Assembly: GCA_024709225.1 (NCBI GenBank)
Contig: JANJXC010000073.1
Location: 55,877 to 119,876 of the forward strand
Reading direction: 5' to 3'
Source: Gammaproteobacteria bacterium
Lineage (GTDB): Bacteria > Pseudomonadota > Gammaproteobacteria > Thiohalomonadales > Thiohalomonadaceae
DNA length: 64,000 nt
In this document: piece by piece, positions 1-11,153 of the stretch
Layout of the letters: every line of letters starts with the position of its first letter
Numbering within the stretch: the first letter of the stretch is position 1
Program-made: the position numbers and the translations under genes
Notes under the pieces: model-generated
Seen by the model: only the letters and a program-made list of their open reading frames with translations
What the model was told of the DNA's origin: nothing
Databases searched by the model: none

Positions 1-83
1 TCCACCGGACAGTGATTGATTTATGCAGCGTCAGCGGGTAAGCTTCCGCGCTGTTTTTGCACCGATTTGGGGAGATAGGGCTG

Positions 84-836
84 ATGCGACGACCGCTCGT
101 GGCCGGTAACTGGAAGATGAACGGCTCCAGGGCCAGTATCAAGGCGCTGCTGGACGGCATCAAACAGGGTATCGGCAGCGTGACCAAGGCGGAAGTCGTG
201 GTTTGTGCCCCCTATATCTACCTGCCCGATGTGGCGACGCAGCTTGACGGCAGCCCCGTCGCCTGGGGTGCGCAGAACCTGAGCACCGAGGCCTCCGGCG
301 CCTTTACCGGTGAGATCGCCGCCGCGATGCTGCTGGATTTCCACTGCCGCTACGTGATTGTCGGCCATTCCGAGCGCCGCTCGCTGTACGGCGAGGACGA
401 TGCGGTGGTGGCGAAGAAATTTGCCGTGGCGCGTGCCGCCGGTCTGGTGCCCATACTGTGCGTGGGCGAGACCCTGGCGGAGCGCGAGCAGGGCATCACC
501 GAGCAGGTCGTCGCGCGCCAGTTGCAGGCGGTGATCGACCTGGAAGGTGTGGCCGCCCTGGCGGCCGGCGTGATTGCCTATGAGCCGGTATGGGCCATCG
601 GCACCGGCAAGACCGCCAGTCCCGAGCAGGCGCAGGAGGTGCATGCCTTCATCCGTGGCAGCATCGCCGCTCATGATGCCGCCGTGGCGGGCAAGGTGCA
701 GATTCTGTACGGCGGCAGCATGAATGCTGCCAATGCGTCTTCGCTGCTGGCCCAGGCCGATATCGACGGCGGCCTCATCGGCGGCGCTTCGTTGAAGGCC
801 GAAGACTTTTTGACCATTTGCCGCGCCGCCAACTAG
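84..836 (+). CDS. tpiA: Triose-phosphate isomerase
   Basis: MRRPLVAGNWKMNG start; AYEPVWAIGTGKTASPEQAQ and LYGGSM motifs; internal ATG at 84 preferred over the ORF start at 57. Confidence 0.97.
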   Translation: MRRPLVAGNWKMNGSRASIKALLDGIKQGIGSVTKAEVVVCAPYIYLPDVATQLDGSPVAWGAQNLSTEASGAFTGEIAAAMLLDFHCRYVIVGHSERRSLYGEDDAVVAKKFAVARAAGLVPILCVGETLAEREQGITEQVVARQLQAVIDLEGVAALAAGVIAYEPVWAIGTGKTASPEQAQEVHAFIRGSIAAHDAAVAGKVQILYGGSMNAANASSLLAQADIDGGLIGGASLKAEDFLTICRAAN

Positions 837-855
837 GCCGCGCCGGATAGAGAAT

Positions 856-1191
856 ATGCAGACGGTTATTGTGATTGTTCATGTATTGGCGGCCATGGGT
901 GTGGTTGGCCTGGTGTTGTTGCAGCAGGGCAAGGGTGCCGACGCCGGCGCTGCCTTCGGCAGCGGTGCATCGGCCACCATGTTCGGTGCGCGCGGTTCGG
1001 GCTCGTTCCTTACCCGCTCCACGGCCATCCTGGCCACGGTGTTCTTCCTGACCAGCCTGTCGCTGGCCTATTTTTCGGGTCGCAGTGCCGCACCGGCCAG
1101 CGTGACCGAGATCATCGCGCCGGCGACCCCGGCAGCTGCTGACGCACCTGCAGCGCAGGACAAGCCGGACCTGCCGGCACCCAAGCAGTAG
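856..1191 (+). CDS. secG: Preprotein translocase subunit SecG
   Basis: Short two-TM protein with VLLQQGKGADAGAAFGSGAS signature, directly after tpiA. Confidence 0.95.
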   Translation: MQTVIVIVHVLAAMGVVGLVLLQQGKGADAGAAFGSGASATMFGARGSGSFLTRSTAILATVFFLTSLSLAYFSGRSAAPASVTEIIAPATPAAADAPAAQDKPDLPAPKQ

Positions 1192-1204
1192 CACTTCAGA
1201 TTTC

Positions 1205-1289
1205 GCGGACGTGGTGGAATTGGTAGACACGCCATCTTGAGGGGGTGGTGGCGCAAGCCGTGTGGGTTCGAGTCCCACCGTCCGCACCA
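1205..1289 (+). tRNA. tRNA-Leu (anticodon GAG)
   Basis: 85 nt; acceptor GCGGACG/CGTCCGC, encoded ACCA, GGTTCGAGTCC T-arm, anticodon stem CCATC/GGTGG with loop TTGAGGG, long variable arm. Confidence 0.96.
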
Positions 1290-1292
1290 AAC

Positions 1293-1332
1293 AAAAAACC
1301 CGGTTCGGAACTGAGCCGGGTTTTTTTTTCGT
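1293..1332 (+). terminator. Rho-independent terminator after tRNA-Leu
   Basis: CCCGGTTC-GGAACT-GAGCCGGG stem followed by a run of T. Confidence 0.85.
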
Positions 1333-1579
1333 CTCCTGCAATGCGTGCCTGCGATGACTGTGAGGCAGCGAGTGATGCGCGGTGTACCTTGTGTCGGTTC
1401 TGCTGCAGCGGCGCAAGCTGCGTGATTTCGGCAGTACGTCTTTCGCGACGAATGATGATGCGGTGTTGTTGCACGAGTCATGCGGCCTGTCTGTCGACGG
1501 CATGATGCAAGTTGTTCCCTAAAAAATTTAATGACTGCATAACGTCATGAAACAAAAAGAGAAATGTCATAACGCAAAC

Positions 1580-1609
1580 TTGACACTGGATCAGCCGCTG
1601 GCCTAGACT
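1580..1609 (+). promoter_or_regulatory. Probable sigma70 promoter for the nuo operon
   Basis: TTGACA (1580-1585), 18 bp, TAGACT (1604-1609), upstream of nuoA. Confidence 0.6.
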
Positions 1610-1703
1610 CCCTGGACTCTAATAACCAGTAAAACAACATAATTATTCTGTCGGAATTTGCAGGGGTGTAGTGCGAATTTCGCTTCTTGGAGCGTAGGCA
1701 AGC

Positions 1704-2060
1704 ATGCTGGAAAATTACCTGCCGATACTCGTTTTCGTGATCGTCGGCCTGCTGTTCGGTACCTTCTTCATCGTCCTAGGTTTCATCCTCGGTCCGCGTA
1801 AGCCGGATGCGGAAAAACTCTCTGCCTATGAGTGCGGTTTCGAGGCCTTCGAAGATGCGCGCATGAAATTCGACGTGCGTTATTACCTCGTTGCCATCCT
1901 GTTCATCATCTTCGATCTGGAAATCGCCTTCCTGTTTCCCTGGGCCGTGGCACTGCGCGAAATCGGCATGTTTGGTTTCATGGCCATGATGCTGTTCCTC
2001 GGCCTGCTGGTCATCGGTTTCATCTACGAATGGAAGAAGGGGGCCCTGCAATGGGAATAG
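1704..2060 (+). CDS. nuoA: NADH-quinone oxidoreductase subunit A
   Basis: [20 protein letters not shown] motif; first gene of nuo operon. Confidence 0.97.
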   Translation: MLENYLPILVFVIVGLLFGTFFIVLGFILGPRKPDAEKLSAYECGFEAFEDARMKFDVRYYLVAILFIIFDLEIAFLFPWAVALREIGMFGFMAMMLFLGLLVIGFIYEWKKGALQWE

Positions 2061-2527
2061 AAGGTATTCTCGAGCAGGGCTTTGTCACCACCTCTGCCGA
2101 CAAGCTGATCAACTGGGCCCGCACCGGCTCCATGTGGCCGATGACCTTCGGCCTGGCCTGCTGCGCCGTGGAGATGATGCACGCCGGCGCCTCGCGCTAT
2201 GACCTGGACCGCTTCGGCATCATCTTCCGTCCCAGTCCGCGCCAGTCCGATGTGATGATCGTCGCCGGCACCCTGTGCAACAAGATGGCGGCGCCGTTGC
2301 GCAAGGTCTATGACCAGATGCCGGAGCCGCGCTGGGTGATCTCCATGGGGTCCTGCGCCAACGGCGGCGGTTATTACCACTATTCCTACTCCGTGGTGCG
2401 CGGCTGCGACCGCATCGTGCCGGTCGACATCTACGTGCCGGGTTGCCCGCCGACGGCGGAGGCGCTGCTGTACGGTATTCTGCAGTTGCAGAACAAGATC
2501 CGGCGCACCAGCACCATAGCCCGTTAA
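2051..2527 (+). CDS. nuoB: NADH-quinone oxidoreductase subunit B
   Basis: [51 protein letters not shown] at 2051 overlaps nuoA by 10 bp. Confidence 0.97.
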   Translation: MGIEGILEQGFVTTSADKLINWARTGSMWPMTFGLACCAVEMMHAGASRYDLDRFGIIFRPSPRQSDVMIVAGTLCNKMAAPLRKVYDQMPEPRWVISMGSCANGGGYYHYSYSVVRGCDRIVPVDIYVPGCPPTAEALLYGILQLQNKIRRTSTIAR

Positions 2528-2546
2528 ACAGCGAGAGTCCTGCGGC

Positions 2547-3170
2547 ATGTCTGATTACTATCAGAATCTTTCAACGCGCGTGCAGCAAAGCTTGCCGGGC
2601 CGTATCGGCCAGTGCAGCGTGGCGCTGGGCGAGCTCACCGTCGAGGTGCCCAAGGCACACCTGCTCGAAGTTTGCCGCGTGCTGCGCGACGAGCCCGAGT
2701 TCGCCTGCGAGCAGCTCATCGACCTGTGCGGGCTGGACTATTCAGAATATGGCAACGGCAGCTGGAGCGGCCCGCGCTATGCCGTGGCCTATCACCTGCT
2801 GTCGGTGCAGAACAATCATCGCATCCGCCTCAAGGTGTTTACCGACGGCGAGGTGCCGCTGGTGGACTCGGTGGTGTCCATCTGGAGTTCGGCCAACTGG
2901 TACGAGCGCGAGGCCTTCGACCTGTTCGGTATCGTGTTCGAGGGGCATCCGGACCTGCGCCGCATCCTCACTGACTATGGTTTCGTCGGCCATCCCTTCC
3001 GCAAGGATTTTCCCATCAGCGGCAACGTGGAGATGCGCTACGACCCGGAGAAGGGGCGCGTGGTGTATCAGCCGGTCAGCATCGACCCGCGCAATCTGGT
3101 GCCGCGCGTCATCCGCCACGACCACCGCTATGTGACGCCGGAAGTGCCGGCAGCGCAGGGAGACAAGTAA
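2547..3170 (+). CDS. nuoC: NADH-quinone oxidoreductase subunit C
   Basis: [31 protein letters not shown] signature. Confidence 0.97.
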   Translation: MSDYYQNLSTRVQQSLPGRIGQCSVALGELTVEVPKAHLLEVCRVLRDEPEFACEQLIDLCGLDYSEYGNGSWSGPRYAVAYHLLSVQNNHRIRLKVFTDGEVPLVDSVVSIWSSANWYEREAFDLFGIVFEGHPDLRRILTDYGFVGHPFRKDFPISGNVEMRYDPEKGRVVYQPVSIDPRNLVPRVIRHDHRYVTPEVPAAQGDK

Positions 3171-3171
3171 C

Positions 3172-4431
3172 GTGGCCGAGATCCGTAATTTCACCCTCAA
3201 CTTCGGTCCGCAGCATCCGGCCGCGCACGGCGTGCTGCGCCTGATCCTGGAGATGGATGGCGAAGTGATCCAGCGCGCCGACCCGCACATTGGCCTGCTG
3301 CACCGTGCCACCGAGAAGCTGGCCGAGCAGCGCCATTACGTGCAGAACCTGCCCTATATGGATCGCCTCGACTACGTGTCGATGATGTCCAACGAACACG
3401 CCTACTGCCTCGCAGTGGAAAAAATGCTCGGCATCGAGGTGCCGGAGCGTGCGCAGTACATCCGCGTGATGTTCGACGAGATCACCCGCATCCTCAATCA
3501 CCTGTTGTGGATCGGCTCGCACGCCCTCGACGTGGGTGCCATGGCCATGTTCCTCTATGCCTTCCGCGAGCGTGAGGATTTGATGGACTGCTACGAGGCA
3601 GTGTCCGGCGCGCGTCTGCATGCGGCCTATTACCGTCCGGGCGGCGTCTATCGCGACCTGCCCGAGCGCATGCCGCAGTACGCCACCAGGGCCACCAAGT
3701 GGCACTCGGAGGCCTCGCTCAAGGCGTCCAACCAAAACCGTCAGGGTTCGCTGCTCGACTTCATCGAGGACTTCGCCAACCGTTTCCCCGGTTACGTCGA
3801 CGAGTACGAAACCCTGCTCACCGACAACCGCATCTGGAAGCAGCGTACCGTCGGCATCGGTGTGGTATCGCCGGAGCGGGCCCTGCAGATGGGTTTCACC
3901 GGCCCGATGCTGCGCGGTTCGGGGGTGGCCTGGGATCTGCGCAAGAAGCAGCCCTACGAGGTGTACGACAAACTGGCCTTCGACATCCCGGTGGGCAGCA
4001 ACGGTGACAGCTACGACCGTTATCTGGTGCGCATCGAGGAGTTCCGCCAGTCCAACCGCATCATCAAACAGTGCGTTGACTGGTTGCGCAGGAATCCCGG
4101 CCCGGTGATGGTGGATGACCACAAGGTCGCCCCGCCGCCGCGTGCCGAAATGAAGCAGGACATGGAAGCGCTGATCCACCACTTCAAGCTGGTCTCCGAG
4201 GGCATCAGTCTGCCGGCGGGGGAGGCGTATGCGGCGGTGGAGCATCCCAAGGGCGAGTTCGGCATCTACCTGGTGTCCGACGGCGCCAACAAACCCTATC
4301 GCATGAAGATCCGCGCCCCCGGTTTCGCCCATCTGTCGGGCTTCGACGAGATGGTGCGCGGCCACATGCTGGCCGACGTGGTCACCGTGATCGGCACGCA
4401 GGACATCGTATTCGGAGAGATTGACCGCTGA
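3172..4431 (+). CDS. nuoD: NADH-quinone oxidoreductase subunit D
   Basis: [32 protein letters not shown]-type motifs; GTG start. Confidence 0.97.
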   Translation: MAEIRNFTLNFGPQHPAAHGVLRLILEMDGEVIQRADPHIGLLHRATEKLAEQRHYVQNLPYMDRLDYVSMMSNEHAYCLAVEKMLGIEVPERAQYIRVMFDEITRILNHLLWIGSHALDVGAMAMFLYAFREREDLMDCYEAVSGARLHAAYYRPGGVYRDLPERMPQYATRATKWHSEASLKASNQNRQGSLLDFIEDFANRFPGYVDEYETLLTDNRIWKQRTVGIGVVSPERALQMGFTGPMLRGSGVAWDLRKKQPYEVYDKLAFDIPVGSNGDSYDRYLVRIEEFRQSNRIIKQCVDWLRRNPGPVMVDDHKVAPPPRAEMKQDMEALIHHFKLVSEGISLPAGEAYAAVEHPKGEFGIYLVSDGANKPYRMKIRAPGFAHLSGFDEMVRGHMLADVVTVIGTQDIVFGEIDR

Positions 4432-4925
4432 TGGCACAGGCAAATATCGAATTGCTGACGCCGGCCTCGCGTGCCGAGATCGACACCTGGGTCGCCAAGT
4501 ATCCGCCCGAGCGCAAGCAGTCGGCGGTGATGGCGGCGCTGCGCATCGCGCAGGACCAGAACGGCGGCTGGCTCACCACCGAGCTGATGGACGCCGTGGC
4601 CGGCTATCTGGAGATGGCGCCCATTGCCGTATACGAGGTGGCCACCTTCTATTCCATGTATCAGCTGGAACCGGTGGGCCGTCACAAGATCAACGTCTGC
4701 ACCAACATCTCCTGTCTGCTGCGCGGTTCCGAGGACGTGGTGGCGCATCTGCAGCAGCGCCTTGGCATCAAGCTGGGTGAGACCACCGCCGACGGCCGCT
4801 ACACGCTGAAGGAAGTGGAGTGCCTCGGCGCCTGCGTCAACGCACCGGTGGCGCAGATCGCGCGGCAGTATTACGAGCAGCTCACCCCTGAGCTCATCGA
4901 CCGCATCATCGACGGCCTGGAATAA
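4431..4925 (+). CDS. nuoE: NADH-quinone oxidoreductase subunit E
   Basis: 2Fe-2S thioredoxin-like: VCTNISCLLRG, VECLGACVNAPVAQI. Confidence 0.96.
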   Translation: MAQANIELLTPASRAEIDTWVAKYPPERKQSAVMAALRIAQDQNGGWLTTELMDAVAGYLEMAPIAVYEVATFYSMYQLEPVGRHKINVCTNISCLLRGSEDVVAHLQQRLGIKLGETTADGRYTLKEVECLGACVNAPVAQIARQYYEQLTPELIDRIIDGLE

Positions 4926-4940
4926 GGGGGCGTACTGCAC

Positions 4941-6206
<1,266 letters not shown>

Positions 6207-6213
6207 CACCAGC

Positions 6214-8592
6214 ATGAGCGGAAGCCCTATGGTAACGATTGAGATCAACGGTAAGCCGGTACAGGCCCGTCCAGGCGCGATGCTGATCGAGGCCGCCGAC
6301 GAGGCGGGCATTACCATCCCGCGTTTCTGCTACCACAAGAAGTTGTCGGTAGCGGCCAGTTGCCGCATGTGCCTGGTGGAGGTGGAGAAGGTGGCCAAGC
6401 CGCTGCCCGCCTGCGCCACGCCGGTGACCGAGGGCATGAAGGTATGGACCCGCTCGCCCAAGGCCATCTCCGCCCAGCGCAACGTGATGGAGTTCCTGCT
6501 CATCAACCACCCGCTTGACTGCCCGATCTGCGATCAGGGCGGCGAGTGCGACCTGCAGGAAATGGCCATGGGCTACGGCAAGGACGTATCCCATTTCAGC
6601 GAAGGCAAGCGCGTGGTGGTCTCGCCCGACATCGGCCCGCTGGTCGCCACCGACATGACCCGCTGCATCCACTGCACCCGCTGCGTGCGCTTCAGCGACG
6701 AGATCGCCGGCGTGACCGAGCTGGGTGCGCCGGGGCGCGGCGAGCACATGCATATCGGCACCTACGTGGAGAAGTCGTTGTCCTCCGAGGTGATCGGCAA
6801 CGTCATCGACCTGTGTCCGGTGGGCGCGCTCACCTCCAAGCCGTACCGCTACAGCGCGCGGCCGTGGGAGCTGACCAGCCACAGTTCCGTCTCTCCGCAC
6901 GATTGCGTCGGTGCCAACCTGACCGTCGATGTGCGCGGCCGCCAGGTGATGCGCGTGCGCCCGCGCGAGAACGAAGAGGTCAACGAAGTCTGGCTGGCCG
7001 ATCGCGATCGCTACAGCTATCTGGCGCTGTCCCACGCCGAGCGCATCACTGCGCCGCAGGTGAAGCGCGACGGCGCGTGGCAGACGGTGGACTGGAATAC
7101 CGCGCTCACCGCGGCCGCCCACGGCCTGCGCGGCGTGGTGGAGAAGCACGGTGCGCAGCAGATCGGCGCGCTGGCCGGCTACGGTGCCACCACCGAAGAG
7201 TTCTATCTGCTGCAGAAGTTCATGCGCGGCCTCGGCAGCGACAACATCGATCACCGTCTGCACCAGATCGACTTCTCCACTCAGGGTGCCATGCCGGCGT
7301 TCCCTTGGCTGGGCCAGGCGCTGGCCGATCTGGACAATCTCGACGCCGCGCTGCTGGTGGGTTCCAACGTGCGCAAGGAACAGCCGCTCGTTGCGCTGCG
7401 TCTGCGCAAGGCGGCCCGGGGCGGTGCGCGCCTGATGGCGGTCAATCCCATCGATTACGAGCTCAATTTCCCGCTCACCGCGCGCCGCATCGTGGCACCG
7501 ACCGCCATGGTGTCGGAGCTCATCGCCATCGCCCAGGCGCTGCTGGAGTCGGGTGGCGAGGCCCCGGCGGGTTTCGCCGCGCTGGCCGCCGGTGTGGCGG
7601 TGCTGGATGAGCACCGTGCCATTGCCCGCCATCTCAAGGACGCGCCGCAGTCCACCGTACTGGTGGGCAATGGTGTGGCGCAGCATGCACAGCAGGGCGC
7701 ACTGCAGATGCTGGCCGCCCTGGTGGCGCGCCTGTCCGGTTCCCGTTTCGGTTTCCTCAGCGAGGGCGGCAACAGTGCCGGCGCATGGCTGGCCGGCGCC
7801 GTGCCCCATCGCCGTGCCGGCGGTGCGGCCGGTGCGGCAGGTCTGGATGCACGCGGCATGTTGACGGCCAAGCTGAATGGATATGTGGTCCTCCATGCCG
7901 AGCCGGAGCTGGACTGCATCGACGGCGCTGCGGCACGCGCAGCATTGCAGCAGGCCGAATGTGTGGTGGCGCTTACCCCGTATGTCACCGACACCATGCG
8001 CGACTATGCCGATGTGTTGCTGCCGCTGGCGTTGTTTGCCGAGACCTCGGGCACCCTGGTCAACGCCGAAGGCCGTTGGCAGAGCTTCACCGGTTGCACC
8101 ACGGCGCCGGGCGAGACCCGTCCGGGCTGGAAGGTGCTGCGCGTGCTGGGCAATCTGTGCAACCTGGACGGCTTCGACTACGAGGCCTCCGACGAGGTGC
8201 GGCGCGAACTGGAGGCGGCGTGCAGCGCCGTGCTGCCGAGCAGCAAGCTGGAGTGGCAGGCGCCAGTGCCGGCGGCCGCTGGCAGCGGCCTGTGCCGTAT
8301 CGCCGACTATCCGATCTACGCGGTGGACGGCATGGTGCGGCGCAGCGCGGCCCTGCAACAGACCCCCGATGCCACCAGCGGCGTGGCGCGTCTCAATGCG
8401 GCTACCGCGGCGCAGTACGGTGTGGCTGGCGCGGCCAAGGTGCAGGTGGTGCAGGGCGGCGGCGGTTGCGTGCTACCGCTGGCGCTGGATGAGCGGGTGC
8501 CCGACGGCTGTGTATACGTGCCGGCGGGACTGGCGGCAACCGCTGCGCTGGGCGCGGTGGATGCGGTGGTGGAACTGAAGGCGGCCGAGTGA
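6214..8592 (+). CDS. nuoG: NADH-quinone oxidoreductase subunit G
   Basis: 2Fe-2S plus molybdopterin-oxidoreductase-like domains: CRMCLVEVEKVAKPLPACATPV, HPLDCPICDQGGECDLQE, RCIHCTRCVRF. Confidence 0.96.
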   Translation: MSGSPMVTIEINGKPVQARPGAMLIEAADEAGITIPRFCYHKKLSVAASCRMCLVEVEKVAKPLPACATPVTEGMKVWTRSPKAISAQRNVMEFLLINHPLDCPICDQGGECDLQEMAMGYGKDVSHFSEGKRVVVSPDIGPLVATDMTRCIHCTRCVRFSDEIAGVTELGAPGRGEHMHIGTYVEKSLSSEVIGNVIDLCPVGALTSKPYRYSARPWELTSHSSVSPHDCVGANLTVDVRGRQVMRVRPRENEEVNEVWLADRDRYSYLALSHAERITAPQVKRDGAWQTVDWNTALTAAAHGLRGVVEKHGAQQIGALAGYGATTEEFYLLQKFMRGLGSDNIDHRLHQIDFSTQGAMPAFPWLGQALADLDNLDAALLVGSNVRKEQPLVALRLRKAARGGARLMAVNPIDYELNFPLTARRIVAPTAMVSELIAIAQALLESGGEAPAGFAALAAGVAVLDEHRAIARHLKDAPQSTVLVGNGVAQHAQQGALQMLAALVARLSGSRFGFLSEGGNSAGAWLAGAVPHRRAGGAAGAAGLDARGMLTAKLNGYVVLHAEPELDCIDGAAARAALQQAECVVALTPYVTDTMRDYADVLLPLALFAETSGTLVNAEGRWQSFTGCTTAPGETRPGWKVLRVLGNLCNLDGFDYEASDEVRRELEAACSAVLPSSKLEWQAPVPAAAGSGLCRIADYPIYAVDGMVRRSAALQQTPDATSGVARLNAATAAQYGVAGAAKVQVVQGGGGCVLPLALDERVPDGCVYVPAGLAATAALGAVDAVVELKAAE

Positions 8593-8617
8593 GCGCTAAG
8601 GCGAGCGGAATAGACGC

Positions 8618-9685
8618 ATGATCGAGATGCTGCAGACATTGATAATGTGGGACGCCTGGCCGGCCGGCTTGCAGACGCTGGTCGTAATCATGCTGAAGAT
8701 CGTGGCGATCCTGGCGCCGCTGATGGTGGCGGTGGCCTATTACACCTATTTCGAGCGCAAGGTCATCGGCTACATGCATGTGCGCATCGGCCCCAACCGC
8801 GTCGGTCCGCGCGGCTGGTTGCAGCCCATCGCCGATGCCGTGAAGCTGATGTTCAAGGAGATCGTCATCCCCAGCGGAGCGGACAAGAAGGTATTCCTCA
8901 TCGCGCCGGTGCTGGCGATGGCCCCGGCCCTGGCCATGTGGGCGGTGATCCCCTTCAACGATACCCTGGTGCTGGCGGACATCAACGCCAGCCTGCTGTA
9001 CGTGCTGGCCATCGGCTCCATGGGCGTCTACGGCATCATCCTGGCCGGCTGGGCCTCCAATTCCAAGTATGCCTTCCTCGGCGCCATGCGCTCGGCGGCA
9101 CAGATGGTGTCCTATGAGATCGCCATGGGCTTTGCCCTGGTGGTGGTGCTGATGGCCGCCGGCAGCCTCAATCTGGGCGACATCGTGCGCGCCCAGCAGG
9201 GCGACTACGGCCTGTTCAACTGGTACTGGCTGCCGTTGCTGCCGATGATGGTGGTGTACTTCATTTCCGGCGTGGCGGAGACCAACCGTGCGCCGTTCGA
9301 CCTGGCCGAGGGTGAGTCGGAGATCGTGGCCGGTTTCCACGTGGATTATTCCGGCACCACCTTCGCGGTGTTCTTCCTCGCCGAGTACGCCAATATGATC
9401 ATCGTCGGCATGCTCTCCGCCCTGCTGTTCATGGGCGGCTGGCTGTCGCCGTTCCAGGGTTGGACCGATTCCTGGCTGGGCCAGCCCAGCCTGTTCTGGC
9501 TGCTGGCCAAGGCGTCCATCTTCCTGTTCCTGTTCCTGTGGTTCCGTGCCACCTTCCCGCGCTATCGCTATGACCAGTTGATGCGCCTGGGCTGGAAGGT
9601 GTTCATTCCGCTGACCATTGTCTGGCTGGTGCTGGTCGGCGTGGCCGTGATGGCCGGTCTGGAACCCTGGTTCGGCAAGGCGTGA
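8618..9685 (+). CDS. nuoH: NADH-quinone oxidoreductase subunit H
   Basis: [40 protein letters not shown]-type motif. Confidence 0.97.
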   Translation: MIEMLQTLIMWDAWPAGLQTLVVIMLKIVAILAPLMVAVAYYTYFERKVIGYMHVRIGPNRVGPRGWLQPIADAVKLMFKEIVIPSGADKKVFLIAPVLAMAPALAMWAVIPFNDTLVLADINASLLYVLAIGSMGVYGIILAGWASNSKYAFLGAMRSAAQMVSYEIAMGFALVVVLMAAGSLNLGDIVRAQQGDYGLFNWYWLPLLPMMVVYFISGVAETNRAPFDLAEGESEIVAGFHVDYSGTTFAVFFLAEYANMIIVGMLSALLFMGGWLSPFQGWTDSWLGQPSLFWLLAKASIFLFLFLWFRATFPRYRYDQLMRLGWKVFIPLTIVWLVLVGVAVMAGLEPWFGKA

Positions 9686-9695
9686 GGAGACGGCG

Positions 9696-10184
9696 ATGAA
9701 AACTGTAATGCGTTTCTTCAAGAGCCTGTTCCTGCTCGAGCTGCTGCAGGGCATGCGCGTCACCGGGCGCTACATGTTCGAGCGCAAGATCACCGTGCAG
9801 TACCCGGAAGAGAGGGCGCCGCTGTCGCCGCGCTTCCGCGGCCTGCACGCCCAGCGCCGCTTTCCCAACGGCGAGGAACGCTGCATCGCCTGCAAGCTGT
9901 GCGAGGTCGTATGCCCGGCGTTGGCCATCACCATCGAGTCAGCCCAGCGCGAGGACGGCAGCCGCCGTACCACGCGCTATGACATCGACCTGACCAAGTG
10001 CATCTTCTGCGGTTTCTGCGAGGAGGCCTGCCCGGTGGATGCCATCGTCGAGACCAACATCTACGAGTATCACGGCGAGCAGCGCGGCGACCTGTTGATG
10101 ACCAAGGACAAGCTGCTGGCAGTGGGCGACAAGTACGAGCAACAGATCGCGGCGGACCGGGCGGCGGACGCCCCGTACCGGTAA
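9696..10184 (+). CDS. nuoI: NADH-quinone oxidoreductase subunit I
   Basis: Two 4Fe-4S motifs [13 protein letters not shown] and [16 protein letters not shown]. Confidence 0.97.
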   Translation: MKTVMRFFKSLFLLELLQGMRVTGRYMFERKITVQYPEERAPLSPRFRGLHAQRRFPNGEERCIACKLCEVVCPALAITIESAQREDGSRRTTRYDIDLTKCIFCGFCEEACPVDAIVETNIYEYHGEQRGDLLMTKDKLLAVGDKYEQQIAADRAADAPYR

Positions 10185-10221
10185 TCATGCGGGCCCAATC
10201 CATTACCAAGAGTATCCTGGC

Positions 10222-10827
10222 ATGACCTTTGAGCAGATTCTGTTTTACGCGTTTGCCGCTATCCTGGTATTTGCCGCCGGGATGGTGATCACGGTACGTA
10301 ACGCGGTGCATGCGGCGCTGTTCATGGTGCTGGCCTTCTTCACCAGCGCCGCGCTGTGGCTGCTACTGGAGGCGGAGTTCCTCGCCATTACCCTGGTGCT
10401 GGTCTATGTCGGCGCGGTGATGGTGCTGTTCCTGTTCGTGGTGATGATGCTGGACCTGAACACCGCACCGATGCGCGAGGGCTTTGCGCGTTACCTGCCG
10501 GTGGGCATCGTGGTGGCGCTGCTGGTCATTGCGGTAATGGCCATGGCGGTGGGCCAGCGCCACTTCGGCCTGGAGCAGATGCCGGTGCCGGTGCCGCACG
10601 GCGCCGACTACTCCAATACCCGCGAACTGGGCCTGTTGCTCTACACCACCTACGTCTATCCGTTCGAGATCGCTGCGGTGATCCTGCTGGTGGCCATTGT
10701 CGCCGCCATCGCCCTGACGCTGCGCCAGCGCGGCGGCACCAAGACGCAGAACATAGCCGAGCAGGTGGCGGTGCGCCGCGACGACCGCGTGCGTCTGGTA
10801 CAGATGGACGCGGAACAGCGCAAGTAA
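10222..10827 (+). CDS. nuoJ: NADH-quinone oxidoreductase subunit J
   Basis: Membrane protein with [18 protein letters not shown]; operon position. Confidence 0.96.
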   Translation: MTFEQILFYAFAAILVFAAGMVITVRNAVHAALFMVLAFFTSAALWLLLEAEFLAITLVLVYVGAVMVLFLFVVMMLDLNTAPMREGFARYLPVGIVVALLVIAVMAMAVGQRHFGLEQMPVPVPHGADYSNTRELGLLLYTTYVYPFEIAAVILLVAIVAAIALTLRQRGGTKTQNIAEQVAVRRDDRVRLVQMDAEQRK

Positions 10828-10843
10828 GCGAGGCCCGAGAAGA

Positions 10844-11149
10844 ATGATCCCACTTTCCAATTATCTGATTCTGGGCGCCATCCTGTTCTGTATCAGCATG
10901 GCCGGCGTGTTCATCAACCGCAAGAACCTGATCATCCTGCTGATGTGCGTGGAGTTGATGCTGCTGGCGGTGAACATGAATTTCATCGCCTTCTCCCATT
11001 ATCTGGGCGATACCGGCGGCCAGATCTTCGTGTTCTTCATCCTTACGGTGGCCGCGGCGGAGGCCGCCATCGGCCTCGCCATACTGGTGGTCCTGTTCCG
11101 CAACCGGCGCAGCATCAACGTCGCCGATCTGGATAGCCTGAAGGGGTAG
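10844..11149 (+). CDS. nuoK: NADH-quinone oxidoreductase subunit K
   Basis: [20 protein letters not shown] signature. Confidence 0.97.
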   Translation: MIPLSNYLILGAILFCISMAGVFINRKNLIILLMCVELMLLAVNMNFIAFSHYLGDTGGQIFVFFILTVAAAEAAIGLAILVVLFRNRRSINVADLDSLKG

Positions 11150-11153
11150 GCCC